Of a stretch of DNA of 64,000 bases, positions 34,118 through 44,813 are shown piece by piece. The notes under the pieces are model-generated. The model was not told the DNA's origin. It saw only the letters and a list, made by a program, of their open reading frames with translations, and did not search any database. The number at the start of each line of letters is the position of its first letter. The stretch's first letter is position 1. Both the position numbers and the translations under genes were made by a program. This stretch comes from Acephala macrosclerotiorum (lineage: Eukaryota > Ascomycota > Leotiomycetes > Helotiales > Mollisiaceae): assembly GCA_014904845.1 (NCBI GenBank), contig MU119353.1, forward strand, positions 1 through 64,000, given 5' to 3'.

Positions 34118-36063
34118 ATGATCGGGGGAGAAGAGCCTGGGGGACCGAAACCGTCTCCCAGTCTATCCGGCCGAACAGAACGAGACTCGATGGAGAGACC
34201 GGGGAAGGGGAAGGTGTCAGAGGACTCTCCTCTGCTATCGCCGTCAGGGGAAGAAGAGAATGAAGGCCTTATCGATCAAGATGTCCTGGAAGGCGACCCC
34301 GGAGACGCATTCCAAGAGACGAAGAGTTTGGCATATATGATACTGTTGACGATTAGTATTGGAGGCCTGCAACTGGCATGGGCTGTGGAACTGTCCAATG
34401 GAACACCCTACTTGTTATCTCTGGGCATGAGCAAGTCTCTCATGGCCTTGGTGTGGATTGCAGGACCTTTATCGGGAGCTCTAGTGCAGCCATATGTTGG
34501 TATACTCAGCGACAACTGCAAATCACCGTGGGGAAAGCGGACACCATTCATGGTTGCGGGATCCCTCGCGACTATTGTCTCACTTTTGATGCTTTCCTGG
34601 GTGCGAGAGATTGTCGGAGGCTTCCTTGGACTTTTCGGCGCGGACAGAACATCTGAAGGAGTGAAGGTTGCAATTATTGTGGTTGGTGTATTCTGGGTGT
34701 ACATTCTAGATTTCTCAATCAACACTGGTATGACCTAAATTCACCTTGTTAAGATTCCCAGTTAACATTAGGTAGTTCAGGCAGGCATTCGAGCTTTCAT
34801 TTTGGACTGCTGCCCAAGTCATCAACAAGGTATGATTGCTCTATCATGAGTTGAGTTGTCACTAACCCTGTCACAGAGGCTGCCAACTCTATGGCAAGTC
34901 GAGTCGTCGGTGTTGGCAACATCATCGGCTACCTCGCTGGCTTTTCCGACCTCCCAAAATACATGTGGTGGTTGGGATATACACAATTTCAGATCCTCTG
35001 CGCCATTGCATCGATCGCACTGTTCAGCACCGTCCTCATCAGTCTTATCTTCATCAGGGAGCGAGATCCACGGCTGGAGCCAGCTTCACCCAAAGGAAAG
35101 ACGGGTGTCATCGGATTCTTCAAATCTGTCGTGACTTCGATCAAACATCTTCCACCCCAGACTCGTAAAGTCTGTGAAGTTCAATTCTTCGCTTGGGTTG
35201 GTTACTTCCCACAATTATTCTACTCATCCGCATACATTGGCGACATCTATGTCCAACCCTACCTCACCCAAAACCCCAATATGTCTCCCGAGGAGATCGA
35301 TCGTCTCTATGAAACGGCTACTCGAATGGGCACATTTGCCCTTCTCATCTACGCCATCACATCTCTCACAACCAACGTCTTCTTACCATTCTTCATCGCC
35401 CCGTCCTTCGACGCGGACTACGAATCTTCAATCCACAGCAAAAACAGCTACACAACTCGCGCCTCCCGATTCCTCGATAAACTTGTCATTCCCTGGCTCA
35501 CTCTCCGTCGTGCATGGCTCTGCTCCCATCTCATCTTCGCAGCCTGCATGTTCAGCACTCTCATCGTCCGCTCCATCGAAGGTGCCACCGCTCTAATCGG
35601 CATTGTCGGTATCTCATGGGCGCTCACGCTTTGGGCTCCATTCGCCATCATCTCTGCCGAAGTCAGCAAGCGAGATAAGCTCCGTCGTCAACGAATCCGA
35701 AGTCAAGGCGATGACTCTGATCCTGAGCACAATGTTTTCGAGAAGGAAGACCAAGCAGGCGTCATCCTCGGTATCCATAACATGTCCATCGCTTCCCCTC
35801 AAATTCTAGCAACGATAGGATCGAGCATTATCTTCAAGTTCCTTCAAAAGCCGAGAGGTGTTCCTGGAGATAGGAGCTATTCCGTCGTGCTTGCTGCTGG
35901 CGGAATCTGTACTCTCGTCGCTGCCTGGCTCACAAGTCGCATCAAAGACGAAGTCCCGCTACCTACTCCCGAAGAAGACTATAGACCTGCCACAGCCGAG
36001 GAGAGGAGGAGTTTGACTGAAGAGAGGAACCTTGTGAGAAGTCATAGTTACTCGCATATTTGA
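34118..36063 (+). CDS. Sucrose / alpha-glucoside proton symporter
   Basis: Three exons, 34118-34727, 34776-34829 and 34877-36063, giving 616 residues from the first in-frame ATG. The 54-nt middle exon restores the frame as NT-VQAGIRAFILDCCPSHQQ-EAANSMASRV, a block conserved in SUT-type carriers. Twelve membrane helices of the GPH/MFS sort are visible; diagnostic text is GGLQLAWAVELSNGTPYLLS, GPLSGALVQPYVGILSDNCK and GKRTPFMVAG. Long cytosolic N-terminal and central loops are typical of fungal Sut1-like proteins, which import sucrose, maltose or related glucosides with H+. The open frame extends upstream to TGA 33869 without an ATG, so a 5' exon may be missing from this model. Confidence 0.88.
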
Positions 36064-39053
36064 TGGCGAGATTGTAAATTTTTGTGTCTGTGTATGGGTA
36101 TGTTATATGTCACGATATATTTTTGGTCTTCGTTTGGGGACGGGATTGGGATTGAGATGCGAACAGGCGACTGGGAATTGGGAAATTGGAGTTGGAGCAA
36201 TAGATAGAATCCGGATATCAGTATAGGCGCTCATTAATATGAGATTTTCACTATAGAGGCACCTTAGTTTGGTGAAGTGACCTCTACAAGCCTCTCAAAG
36301 GTATCCACCTCAGTTGAGTTTGTATATTCTGGCTAGCTTCCTGTTTATGTTTCCTCCAGAAACTATACAACAAACTTCATCTTCATAAACCATGATTCAA
36401 GCCATCCTCTGCATTCTCCTATGAATTGCAGCGAGTCTGTTCGAAGCGCTGAGGCATGTGAGCCACGATATTCTTCCTCGGGTATGAACTTGAAAGCGCC
36501 TGAGGTTCTGCTCCCTCTCCAGCTCCCCAGCTCCCCAGCTCCCCACATCTTCGAACCCCGTCAACCAGCTCATCCTTCTTCCCTTTCCCAGAAATCTCGG
36601 AAGTCTGGACTTCGGCCCGGAACATCTGCTCGATCGAAATGATACTCTGTCTAACACGTTACCGGGGACGCAGCTCCGTTTCGCTCCTAGTTTTGGTTCG
36701 GTCGAATTTCCTGCCTCTTTTTTTCTAGTTTGAGACCGAGCCGGATCTTAAGCTTCACGGCTGATGCTTTTTCCGAGTAGGATGGACACGAGAGTGACTA
36801 GTGGTCGTGAGTATCCGAGGCAGATGTGGTGATTGGTGGTTTGTCAGGCTATATTTCTTTTCCCGTCGACTGGGACGTTGATATCTGAGTTCGTCTTGGC
36901 TTGAGGTTTATGTGAGTGGGGTCGTCTTCTTACTCCTCAACTTCTCGCTTTTTTCGAGCCTGCAAAATGTGTCTTCCGTGTCTTTCGTTGTGTTTGTCTC
37001 ATTTTTATAGATATCGGAATCATTCAGCTTGGGGGTTTAGCGGAGCAGCAGCAGCAGCAGCAGAACGGGGACAATCGCATCGATGACCGCAATTTCTTTC
37101 GTTCTCTTGATCATATCTAGGGAGGCGTTCTCTTGCCCTTGAGGAGAATTTCCTGCATGAAGAGAAGTCTATTGAGATGATCTCATCAAGTTCTCTCTTC
37201 TTTCTGCATCCTTCAGCATTTTTTTGCGATGCTTGGTTGTGAGCTCTCTCCCTCATCGTTCCTAGCTCTGCATTGTTCATAAAACCAGAAGAGGTAGAAG
37301 GATGACGGAATCGGAAGGAGCTCGATATATCGAGATTCTCCTCCTCCATTCTCCTGTTCCTTCTGCCTTCCGTCCTGTAGTCCCGCTTTTCTTGCGGGTA
37401 GGTGATGGGCTTTGTCTTGTGGTTGTTTGCTTGGGTTCTTCTTGGGATATCAGCGATGATTTGATCTGGTCTATGGTTTTTAGGCCCTCTTCTTCTGCCT
37501 CTTCCACTACAGCGCTGTGATTTCCCCGTGCTGTTATGTTTTAAGCAACACGCTTCGTGCCTGCTAGGCGCAGTGCCAGATCATGCATAGAAAGAACTGA
37601 TGGGCTTTGCTTTCTCTTCTGGTATTTGGCAATTTCGTTAGGAAAGGGAAGAGCTCGATGTGTCAACGGCCCTCTCTGGCGCAGCATCTCCTGATAACAA
37701 AGAGCTGCACTACTTTCCTGGGGTATGATATAAGCTTCCTCTTGTAATCCCTCTCGTGCTCCTCAAACCCCGAGTCTCTAGCGTGGGATCCAGGCCGACT
37801 CGTACATGTTGCTCGCTTTCCCGCGTCCCTTGCTATGTGTGCTATATTTGCAGGCGAAGAAATGTGGTCTTCTAGGCTTGGATGGAGTGTGCTCCTATAA
37901 TCAGGCTTTCCGGAACGGACTTCCTGGCATCTTTCTCCTCTTTAAGCGCGATCCATACCCATACGCTCCTTCGTCTCTTTCTTATCGTGCTCCGAGCTAT
38001 AGTATGGATTGACTCCAAGATCTATTCACATCTGGTAGTCCTTCAACCAAGCTTCGTTCTTAGGGAGCTGTTGATTCTCCTTCGATTTTTCTCGAAGGTT
38101 GCTAGAAGTTTACGTAAAGATAATGTGATTATGAACTGCTTTGCTGCCTTTACGAAGAGAGGAATGTTTGTAGATGAGGGACTGTGGATTTCGATGCTCC
38201 GATCCTTGGATGGAGTATGAGAGTTGTGGTGGTGTGAGCGTGGGCTGAGGGAGCCTCCACCTTGCAAAAGTTGATTTGTGGTTGGTTGGTTGGTTGTTTT
38301 GCTGTGGCGATAGAGGTGAGGCGATGAGTAGAGGGTAGACCTGCTTGATGTACATTAGTATCTCCATTCTCGAATTGAGGTGGGTGCTTGAGAGGGCCCT
38401 GTTTGATCGGCGTCCGCAACTGCCGCTGGCTGAGGCCATTCTGTTCTTCAAGCTCAGGTTTAGTGTTGGTGACTACTGTATGTACGGATTTTAGTGTCCC
38501 TTTCGCTATTCGAAACCACATCCAAAATGGATTACTGTGCTATTCGCTTGCACTGCAGCAGCGAGAAGCCTCATGGAAGAGTGTGGTGTATACCGATGCT
38601 GTTATTCTTTGGATGCGTCTCATGCCGTTACTGTCTTTGATCTCTATCATCTTGAACTCTGCCATCAGCTCTGCGATTGTTCCTTGAGAGCGAGTCTTTA
38701 CTTAGATTGTCCTGGATTTAAGTGTTGTGTTTGTCTTTGTTGTCTGCTAGAAGAGCCTTTGAAACGAGGTTGGCTGCGCCTTGCACCCGAGCGACGAGAA
38801 GCGGAATGGAAAATTGTGGTGTAAACCATTTTCATCTCAAGCTTCTTGATACAATTTTGTGAGTTAGGGTTGCTCGTCTGTTTGCAACTCCAATGCCAGT
38901 CGCCCTTGTTTGATGGTGAACATTCTTCTTCTGTTGCGGTCGAACATTGCTTTGCTCAATCAGGCTGTGGATGCAGAACACAGAGGCCAAGGAGTTATTA
39001 TATCTTTCGATAGTATCTACCCTCTCATTATATCTTTCTAGCCTTCGAAATGC
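36064..39053. other. Gene-poor 3-kb stretch
   Basis: No frame on either strand looks coding to me. There is a triple AGCTCCCC repeat near 36523-36546 and an (AGC)6 microsatellite at 37044-37063. The T/C-rich texture and many possible splice signals could mean a long untranslated leader or noncoding RNA, but I cannot show one. Confidence 0.5.
37044..37063. repeat. AGC trinucleotide microsatellite
   Basis: Six to seven tandem AGC units in noncoding sequence. Confidence 0.9.
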
Positions 39054-39398
39054 CTAGCCCGGGTCGTGCCTACGCTCGCAATGCTCTACCACAGGCGTTG
39101 TCCCATCCTCTTTCCATCTTTTTAAAAGCTCTGTTACAGCGTTGCTGGCTCTTTGACAGCTTTGGAATGGGCCATGTGCAATTGCCTTCGAGTAGTCTAT
39201 ACTATTCTGAATCGTCAATTCGGTGTAGTAGCCTTCTCTGAGGCCCATCCACTTGCAATTGCGGCAGACATGTGTTTCAACTGCGAAGCAGGGAGCCTGG
39301 GACGCTTCACGCAGGTTTGTTAGTGCAGTGATCGACCAAAGCGGCTTTACCGTTTCCTTGTGTTGGGACCAAGTAAAAGACCGCTGTGTATATTTCAT
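39054..39398 (-). CDS. Small two-exon gene, unknown function
   Basis: ATG 39398 opens MKYTQRSFTWSQHKET. A stretch starting GTAAAG, with an ACTAAC branch site and ending CCCAG (about 39350-39300), can be removed in phase 0, so the protein continues APCFAVETHVCRNCKWMGLR, YYTELTIQNSIDYSKAIAHG and VTELLKRWKEDGTTPVVEHC to TAG 39054. Unspliced it is also open (114 residues). A CxxC pair is visible (CRNC). It lies 45 bases after the stop of the next gene on the same strand and could be part of it. I do not recognise the family. Confidence 0.4.
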   Translation of the reverse strand: MKYTQRSFTWSQHKETVKPLWSITALTNLREASQAPCFAVETHVCRNCKWMGLREGYYTELTIQNSIDYSKAIAHGPFQSCQRASNAVTELLKRWKEDGTTPVVEHCERRHDPG

Positions 39399-39443
39399 TT
39401 AGATTTTTCATCTTCTAGGCAGCATCTCTTCGGTTGTGCTGAT

Positions 39444-40296
39444 CTATTCTCCGCCTTCTTGGGATGTGACGGCTGCTGCTTTCAACTGAACCTCGTCACC
39501 CTGCTCCACTGAAGCCAATGATGTAGTCGAAACGAATTTGGGAGAAGATGTACGGGACGCGTTTCTATTCGCGCCTTGCTTGGAGACCTCGATGCTGGCC
39601 TTCTTGGCTGCCTTGGAGACCTTGATAATCACCACCCAAGAGGTCAAGCCTGAGTCGGTGTCTTTCCTGCTCTTAGTTCCCACCTGGTTTGATCATGTTG
39701 TTACTGGCTGAAGGGCCCATGATATATACAGAAAGCGCAAACTGGCTTCCATCCCACGCCTCGCCTTGTCAGAGGTCAGTTCACAGGTTTGTAAGAAAGT
39801 CATAAGACTATGACTTGAAGAAATGGGTTTGTAGACCCATACCTTTGAAGTGCGAGCAACGTTGTCGAAGGTCGAAATCATAGAATCTGGAATAACTCCA
39901 CCAATACTATCCGTCAGAAGTCAGGATTTCTTCAGGTCCGTGTCACCCTCTTATCCCGTACACTTCAATATCCTTCTCTTAGTCCTTAACGCCGAGACAC
40001 TCAGCTTCGAGTTGCTTCGATACTTGGTGAAGATGTGCTCTCTGGAACTGCAGGGTGAAAATATTGTCAGTGCTGTTTTGAGGGTGAGGTGTGGCCTGTA
40101 TTGTGTCCTACAATCAACAATCAGTTACAAACTAAATTTGATAGGGACGCCATACATAACTCAGGAGGAGTCCGCATTGTCTTTTCGCGGGGGCTTCCGG
40201 TCTTAGAGGGGCACATCTTATGTTGATCCTTCTTGGCGCTGTAGGAAGTAGGGCAGGAGGCTTCACAGGAGGTCTATTTCGACTCAGGTTCATCAT
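39444..40296 (-). CDS. Multi-exon gene, unknown function
   Basis: No single long ORF, but five pieces join in frame on the - strand: 40296-40156, 40107-39991, 39906-39843, 39764-39684 and 39649-39444, giving 202 residues. Key text is GLLLSY-DTIQATPHPQNST, FTLQFQRAHLHQVSKQLEAE, YWWSYSRFYDFDLRQRCSHF, EAWDGSQFALSVYIMGPSAS and NNMIKPG-LTSWVVIIKVSK. Introns are 48, 84, 78 and 34 nt; all have GT and AG, and phases agree at every joint. The last intron is shorter than usual and the second has a weak donor (GTTAAG). The last exon is Lys/Ser-rich. No family recognised. The agreement of five frames is my main evidence that it is real. Confidence 0.5.
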
Positions 40297-40757
40297 GGCG
40301 CGGAAGTAGTCGCATGTCAAGCCAATCCTTGGCGTATGGTAGGCACGAGTTTCGCCCGGGTCACAACACAACGACCCTCTTAGGGTACGAGTCGATGGTT
40401 TGGAGAAGAAACAGTTGGAAAAGGGGTATATATGCCTACTACCAGAAGAGCTTGTGCCCCAGCAGTAGAAATTCGGCACTCACGCTTGCTCATGTGGCAA
40501 TTGATTGGATTGGAGAAACTTTGATACCTGCATGTCTATGCTTGACCATTCAAGTAGTCGACCTAACAAATGATATCGTTTAGAGGCACTATGCATTCAA
40601 CCTTCATTGTTAAAGAAACTTCCGAGCAAATAGGACGAGCAAAATGTCTACAAACAATTGATACAGTAGGCACAACGAAGCGTTTAATTGCCAATTATCT
40701 GAGCAACAACTACCAATCTCTCCCCATCCAAAGAGCGTCCAAGCCTGAGGCAAAAAA
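40297..40757. other. Intergenic stretch, no gene seen
   Basis: Short spacer between the start of the multi-exon gene and the end of the 2EXR gene, both on the - strand. Antisense frame 40132-40479 includes exon 1 of the former; beyond its ATG I see nothing coding. Confidence 0.4.
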
Positions 40758-41864
40758 CTATGAAAAATATCCCGATGAATGTGGAGAAGGAAAATTTGCC
40801 TCAACAGGCCCACTAACAGGTCTCCTCTTCATCGTAAAGGAAGTCTTCCAATCCATGTTGATAGTCGAATAGCTGTCGTGCCTGAAATGCATGAGTTCCC
40901 ATCCAAGCGATTCAAGAGATTCCCTGGCACTCTGTACTTCGCGGCCATAGTCTTTGCACTTCCACAAGATTTCGAGGTCCCGGCCGCCTTCCGTGACATG
41001 CTTCTGTCTACAGACTTCCATCACATTTGGTAGGTCCATGCCCATCCATACTTCGGAAATCTCAACCCGCCGGTGAGCGTCCAACGGGATCGATTTTCCG
41101 GGGACCAGGTGAGAAGGAAGCAGCATTGTCAACCTAACCTTGGACCATTTCCCCGGTTGTGCTAACATTTTGAATACAATTTCAAGCTTGGGACTGATAT
41201 TCTCGACCACTCCTTCCAGACCTTGACCGCCAGGACTACCGGGTTTTGGAAGAATCAAGTGCTTATTTCTTGGGTACACCATTTCTCTGGCGTTTTCCAT
41301 CGCCATTGCATGACTCCATTGATGGCCGGGTGCGCGCTCCAAGAGTTGGGTTCTCGCTCCGGGAGGATCTGAGAACTGCCACACATGTTGCGGTCGCCGA
41401 AGTTGAAACTCAAGATGAGAAAGATATCTCCTGTTTGTAGGCCCTATCCCGATAAGCCATTGAAGTACGGTGTCCCAAAGCCAGTTGTCCCCAATGAAGC
41501 GGAATGAGTTGTTGCTCCAAAATACTTCTGCAGCTTCCCTTGAAACGTCTCGACTGACGAGTGCCATGCTAATGGCTAGTCGCTCTACAGGCAGTGCGTT
41601 GATCTGGTAGCCATGAATATCGAATATCTGGGGAGTTCCCTCCCAGCAGACCCATTCGCGAAAATCGACCACCACTTCGGATTCTGTGAGATCTTCCAGC
41701 AGCATACCAGACCATGCTATCAAGGGAGTAGGAGATATGAGGACGAGTTTGTAGATGATGTCGCGAATCTCGCGAGGGAGGTCCAAAAAAGTGAGCTTGG
41801 CTGGGGGCGTGGTGAGACTAAGGCAGGCAGAGAGATTTTCAACGATATCCTGAGCTCGTAACAT
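40758..41864 (-). CDS. 2EXR-domain-like protein
   Basis: Intronless, 368 residues from ATG 41864. The N-terminal block LTFLDLPREIRDIIYKLVLI (about residues 24-43) is the F-box-like 2EXR signature found in many expanded fungal protein sets. MALVSRDVSREAAEVFWSNN follows about 80 residues later, the usual second block. The rest has a family-like helical pattern with many Trp and Arg residues. Function unknown; such proteins are often lineage-expanded. Stops cleanly at 40758 with no visible lesion. Confidence 0.75.
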   Translation of the reverse strand: MLRAQDIVENLSACLSLTTPPAKLTFLDLPREIRDIIYKLVLISPTPLIAWSGMLLEDLTESEVVVDFREWVCWEGTPQIFDIHGYQINALPVERLAISMALVSRDVSREAAEVFWSNNSFRFIGDNWLWDTVLQWLIGIGPTNRRYLSHLEFQLRRPQHVWQFSDPPGARTQLLERAPGHQWSHAMAMENAREMVYPRNKHLILPKPGSPGGQGLEGVVENISPKLEIVFKMLAQPGKWSKVRLTMLLPSHLVPGKSIPLDAHRRVEISEVWMGMDLPNVMEVCRQKHVTEGGRDLEILWKCKDYGREVQSARESLESLGWELMHFRHDSYSTINMDWKTSFTMKRRPVSGPVEANFPSPHSSGYFS

Positions 41865-43105
41865 GGTTGATATATACTTGGAGGAGAAGCTCGATGGGCG
41901 AACGTAGAGTGTTTTGGAGCTGAAGGTGCAGCTGTCATCGGCCTCGCTTGCGGTTCACCGAGCAACGCGATATGGATGGAGGCCATTCAAAGATCACTGC
42001 ATGGAACACGAATTGCCACATTTATACTTCTTTGATAAGACACTACTGATCTATAGATATTATGATATCAGAAGGCTACGAAATGAGAGCGATAGGTACT
42101 TATTTAGCCAGTCTGAAGCCTCACGTGACGATGTTGAATTTCCAGATTGGGCTGCCGCAAGACTTGCAATGGAAGGGAAGGCTCCGAAGTAGTTTATGTA
42201 TCTATATCAAACCGCCAATCACCTTGATAGATGAGATAGAGATCGGAGAAAGTGTTCGTATAGATTCATTACTTTTGAGGTAATCGTACGTATCCCGTCG
42301 GGGATTTTGCGGCACTGAATTGTCCTGTCTCAGCCTGCACGGTGCTGAGAAGAATTTAAGTACCCACGTAATATCTGACAATTAGGAAATTCTCGTTCTG
42401 GGAAGAGGTAGCAACCAGAGTTTAGATCATTCCGGTTGCAGGAAGTGTGACGTTGGCTTCTCCACCACGAATACCATCAACCACCTATGCAGTCTGTAAC
42501 CTCTTGAAAGCCCAGGTTACGAAAATGATTTGTCACTTTAGATTGATCCCTGCATCTGTGGGTTGCTCTTCATCAATGGGACTTCCTATTCCGCATCAGA
42601 TAAAGACGAATCTCTTTCATCATTTGATGGAGGAGAAGCGTTTTCATCATCCTCAGATAAAAGAACATCACCACCATTCTTCAACGATAGGCGAAGGCTT
42701 ATATCAACCTGAAGATCCAACATGACCTCCTCATATTCATCCTTCATTTGTTGCCATCCGCCAAATTGATCGTGGTACAGAGATCGCGGCATAAAGTGCT
42801 CGGACTATAGGGCATTATTTTGTGCACGCACTGGAAGGCCCTGTAAGCCTCTTTTCGCTTGATTGATTGTGTCAAAGGTCCCCTCAGCTTTTCGGACCTC
42901 ACTACCCCGCGTTTCCAGCGCATTGGTGCCTTATACTTATAGGTCCTTAGAGCCTATCAATTACCTAGAGAATCCCCAATTAGGACCAACGGTACAGGGT
43001 TCTTATAAAGGACGTGCTTCCAGGCGAGCTTTCAGGGCCTTCTAGTGGACCACGGAGATAAAGGCGCTGTGATCCTTCTTTTTACAGGCCTATTCTAGTG
43101 GACTA
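41865..43105. other. Intergenic stretch with inverted duplication
   Basis: Upstream of the 2EXR gene. A 68-residue antisense frame from ATG 42792 to 42586 (acidic, Ser/Asp-rich) is possible but has no other support. Otherwise the notable content is the left arm and spacer of the inverted duplication at 42780-43150. Confidence 0.4.
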
Positions 43106-43150
43106 CTAAGAATAAGGCCTGTAGTCCGAGCACTTTGTGCCGCGATCTCC
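42780..43150. repeat. Inverted duplication with about 75-bp arms
   Basis: The left arm (+ strand, 42780-42860) and right arm (read on the - strand, 43150-43070) share GAGATCGCGGCA, AAAGTGCTCGGACTA and then a looser GGCCTGTAA block. The right arm covers the last codons of the ORF at 43106-43834, so the 3' end of that ORF is mirrored about 300 bases away. No target duplication is seen. Confidence 0.65.
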
Positions 43151-43834
43151 GTACTCAAAGCTGGCCACACTCTCGACATTGATTAGCTCCGTCAATGGAT
43201 CCATGAATGACCTGTCCAGAACGATTTCGGCGGCTCTGGTATCTGCAGTGTTGAAGTAGACCATGTCCCGTGCAAGTGCTTCTTCGTTGTAGGAATCATC
43301 CTCAAGATTATAAGTACTTTCAAAGTCTGGACTGACTGCAAGAGCCAGGATAATATTGAGCAACGATATTTCGGAGGAATTGGATAGGGCTGTCGTTAGA
43401 TCTCGTAGAATGCGAGTTTGCGAAATGAACTGATAGAATCGAACACGAGTCTCATCAGAATCAACATTGAAGCTAGAATCAATGGACAGGTTTGGGACTG
43501 CCTTTCCTTTGATGAACCGATCCGTAAAGTCAAAGCGCAACTGCAGACCAATCTTCTTGAACCTGGCAAAGACATGCGGGTCCATGAGGTCATCCATAGG
43601 GCAAGTGGAGTATATGCGACTGCATTTTGGACCTTCTTTGCCAATACCATGAAGCGGATTGTGCCTCCAAACTTTTTGACTCCGCTTTGCAATGTCGTCC
43701 TATGGAACTCGTAAGCAGGTAATATCTCCCGGACGTATAACCACGGCGAGCTCCGGGTAGAGAATATCTGAACCCTCGAAGTAAATTTGACTATTGGCAC
43801 GTAAGATGGTGGTACGGGGTCGCTCAAGGGGCAT
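43106..43834 (-). pseudogene. Unknown fungal ORF with one TAG
   Basis: From ATG 43834 a frame of 243 codons reads MPLERPRTTILRANSQIYFE, then LYPELAVVIRPGDITCLRVP, TAG at 43702-43700 (codon 45), then DDIAKRSQKVWRHNPLHGIG and MDDLMDPHVFARFKKIGLQL to TAG 43106. The text before and after the stop belongs together and resembles a class of Leotiomycete hypothetical proteins beginning with LR-x-N-x-x-I-Y-x-E, which often follow an F-box-like N-terminus. That N-terminal part is absent here. Either a recent pseudogene or a fragment. Confidence 0.55.
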
Positions 43835-44813
43835 TGTGCTGAGCTATACGCCACTGGGAGAATAGTTAAGCATGTTCGGAGACTACAACCCCACGCCCAT
43901 GCGACGACGGCTATCGAAAGCTAATATAATTAGGAAGAGATGGCAATTATTTTGTTCCTTTGTAGCGTTGCTGTTTGAATAAGATCATGATTTACAAGTA
44001 TAGCCATATTTCTTGTCAGTTGAAAACCCGTATTCAGGTGATATTAGTGGAGAGTGCACTGAGACAGTGATCAATGTGGGAATGAGGTCTCACGCTCGAT
44101 CGAGCATCGGCTCATATAGGTTGTCTCAGCTGGACTGGATGCACTAGCGAATTCACTTTATTAAGGGAGCATTCCCACTTAGTTAGACAGGCAGATTAGA
44201 CATCACAATACCACTCCTTTTGCCCTCTCAACTGATATTTCTATTCGCTCTCAGCTCCTCCGCCCAAGTTTCTACTTAGACACTCGCTGAAGTCCTTTAC
44301 CACCAGAGGCTTTTCCCTCGATCATCAACTAAGGAAAACTTGCTCGCTGATTGATAGAAATCTAAGAAAACTGTCTCGCTGACCGGCTGAAGCTGATTAG
44401 CTGTTCAGCTCGAAACGTGATTGAAAGTTACGTTTTACTATTAAACATTTCGAAGAAAACTAACGATATATTCGCTTAAACATGATAAATTATAACTTCG
44501 TACAGATAGAGAGCTTTATATGCAATTTTCTATACCTTTTGAGTATTAAAAGTTAAAAATTTAACCTTCGAAATTGAAAACTTTTAGTTTAAAAAGTAAG
44601 CAAAATCATATATTTTCCTTAAAAATAAACCTTTTTATACCGAAATATAAGACTTTTCACGGCCTTCAGCTGCTCAGCTAGCTAATCAGTTGGGAAATTA
44701 GCTAGCTGACTGGATGATGGCTGGTAGCTGATCGGTCAGTTGATCAACTTGCTGATATGTTGGCCACTCTGATACTAAGAAACTATTAATAATAGCAAGT
44801 GCTAATAGGATCC
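43835..44813. other. Intergenic stretch with AT-rich element
   Basis: No gene seen. Contains the AT-rich inverted-repeat element at about 44391-44690 and AGCTGA-rich low-complexity sequence on its right side. Confidence 0.5.
44391..44690. mobile_element. Possible second MITE, degenerate
   Basis: The left end AGCTGATTAGCTGTTCAGCT and the reverse complement of the right end (ACTGATTAGCTAGCTGAGC) form imperfect inverted repeats of about 20 bp around a 250-bp AT-rich core with no ORF. Size and texture resemble the MITE at 19334. Ends and target duplication are not clear. Confidence 0.45.

Noticed and set aside
36421..38824. Several 60-120-residue frames at 36.4-38.8 kb
   Set aside because: Mostly non-ATG starts and low-complexity text; frames on both strands overlap without either looking like a protein.
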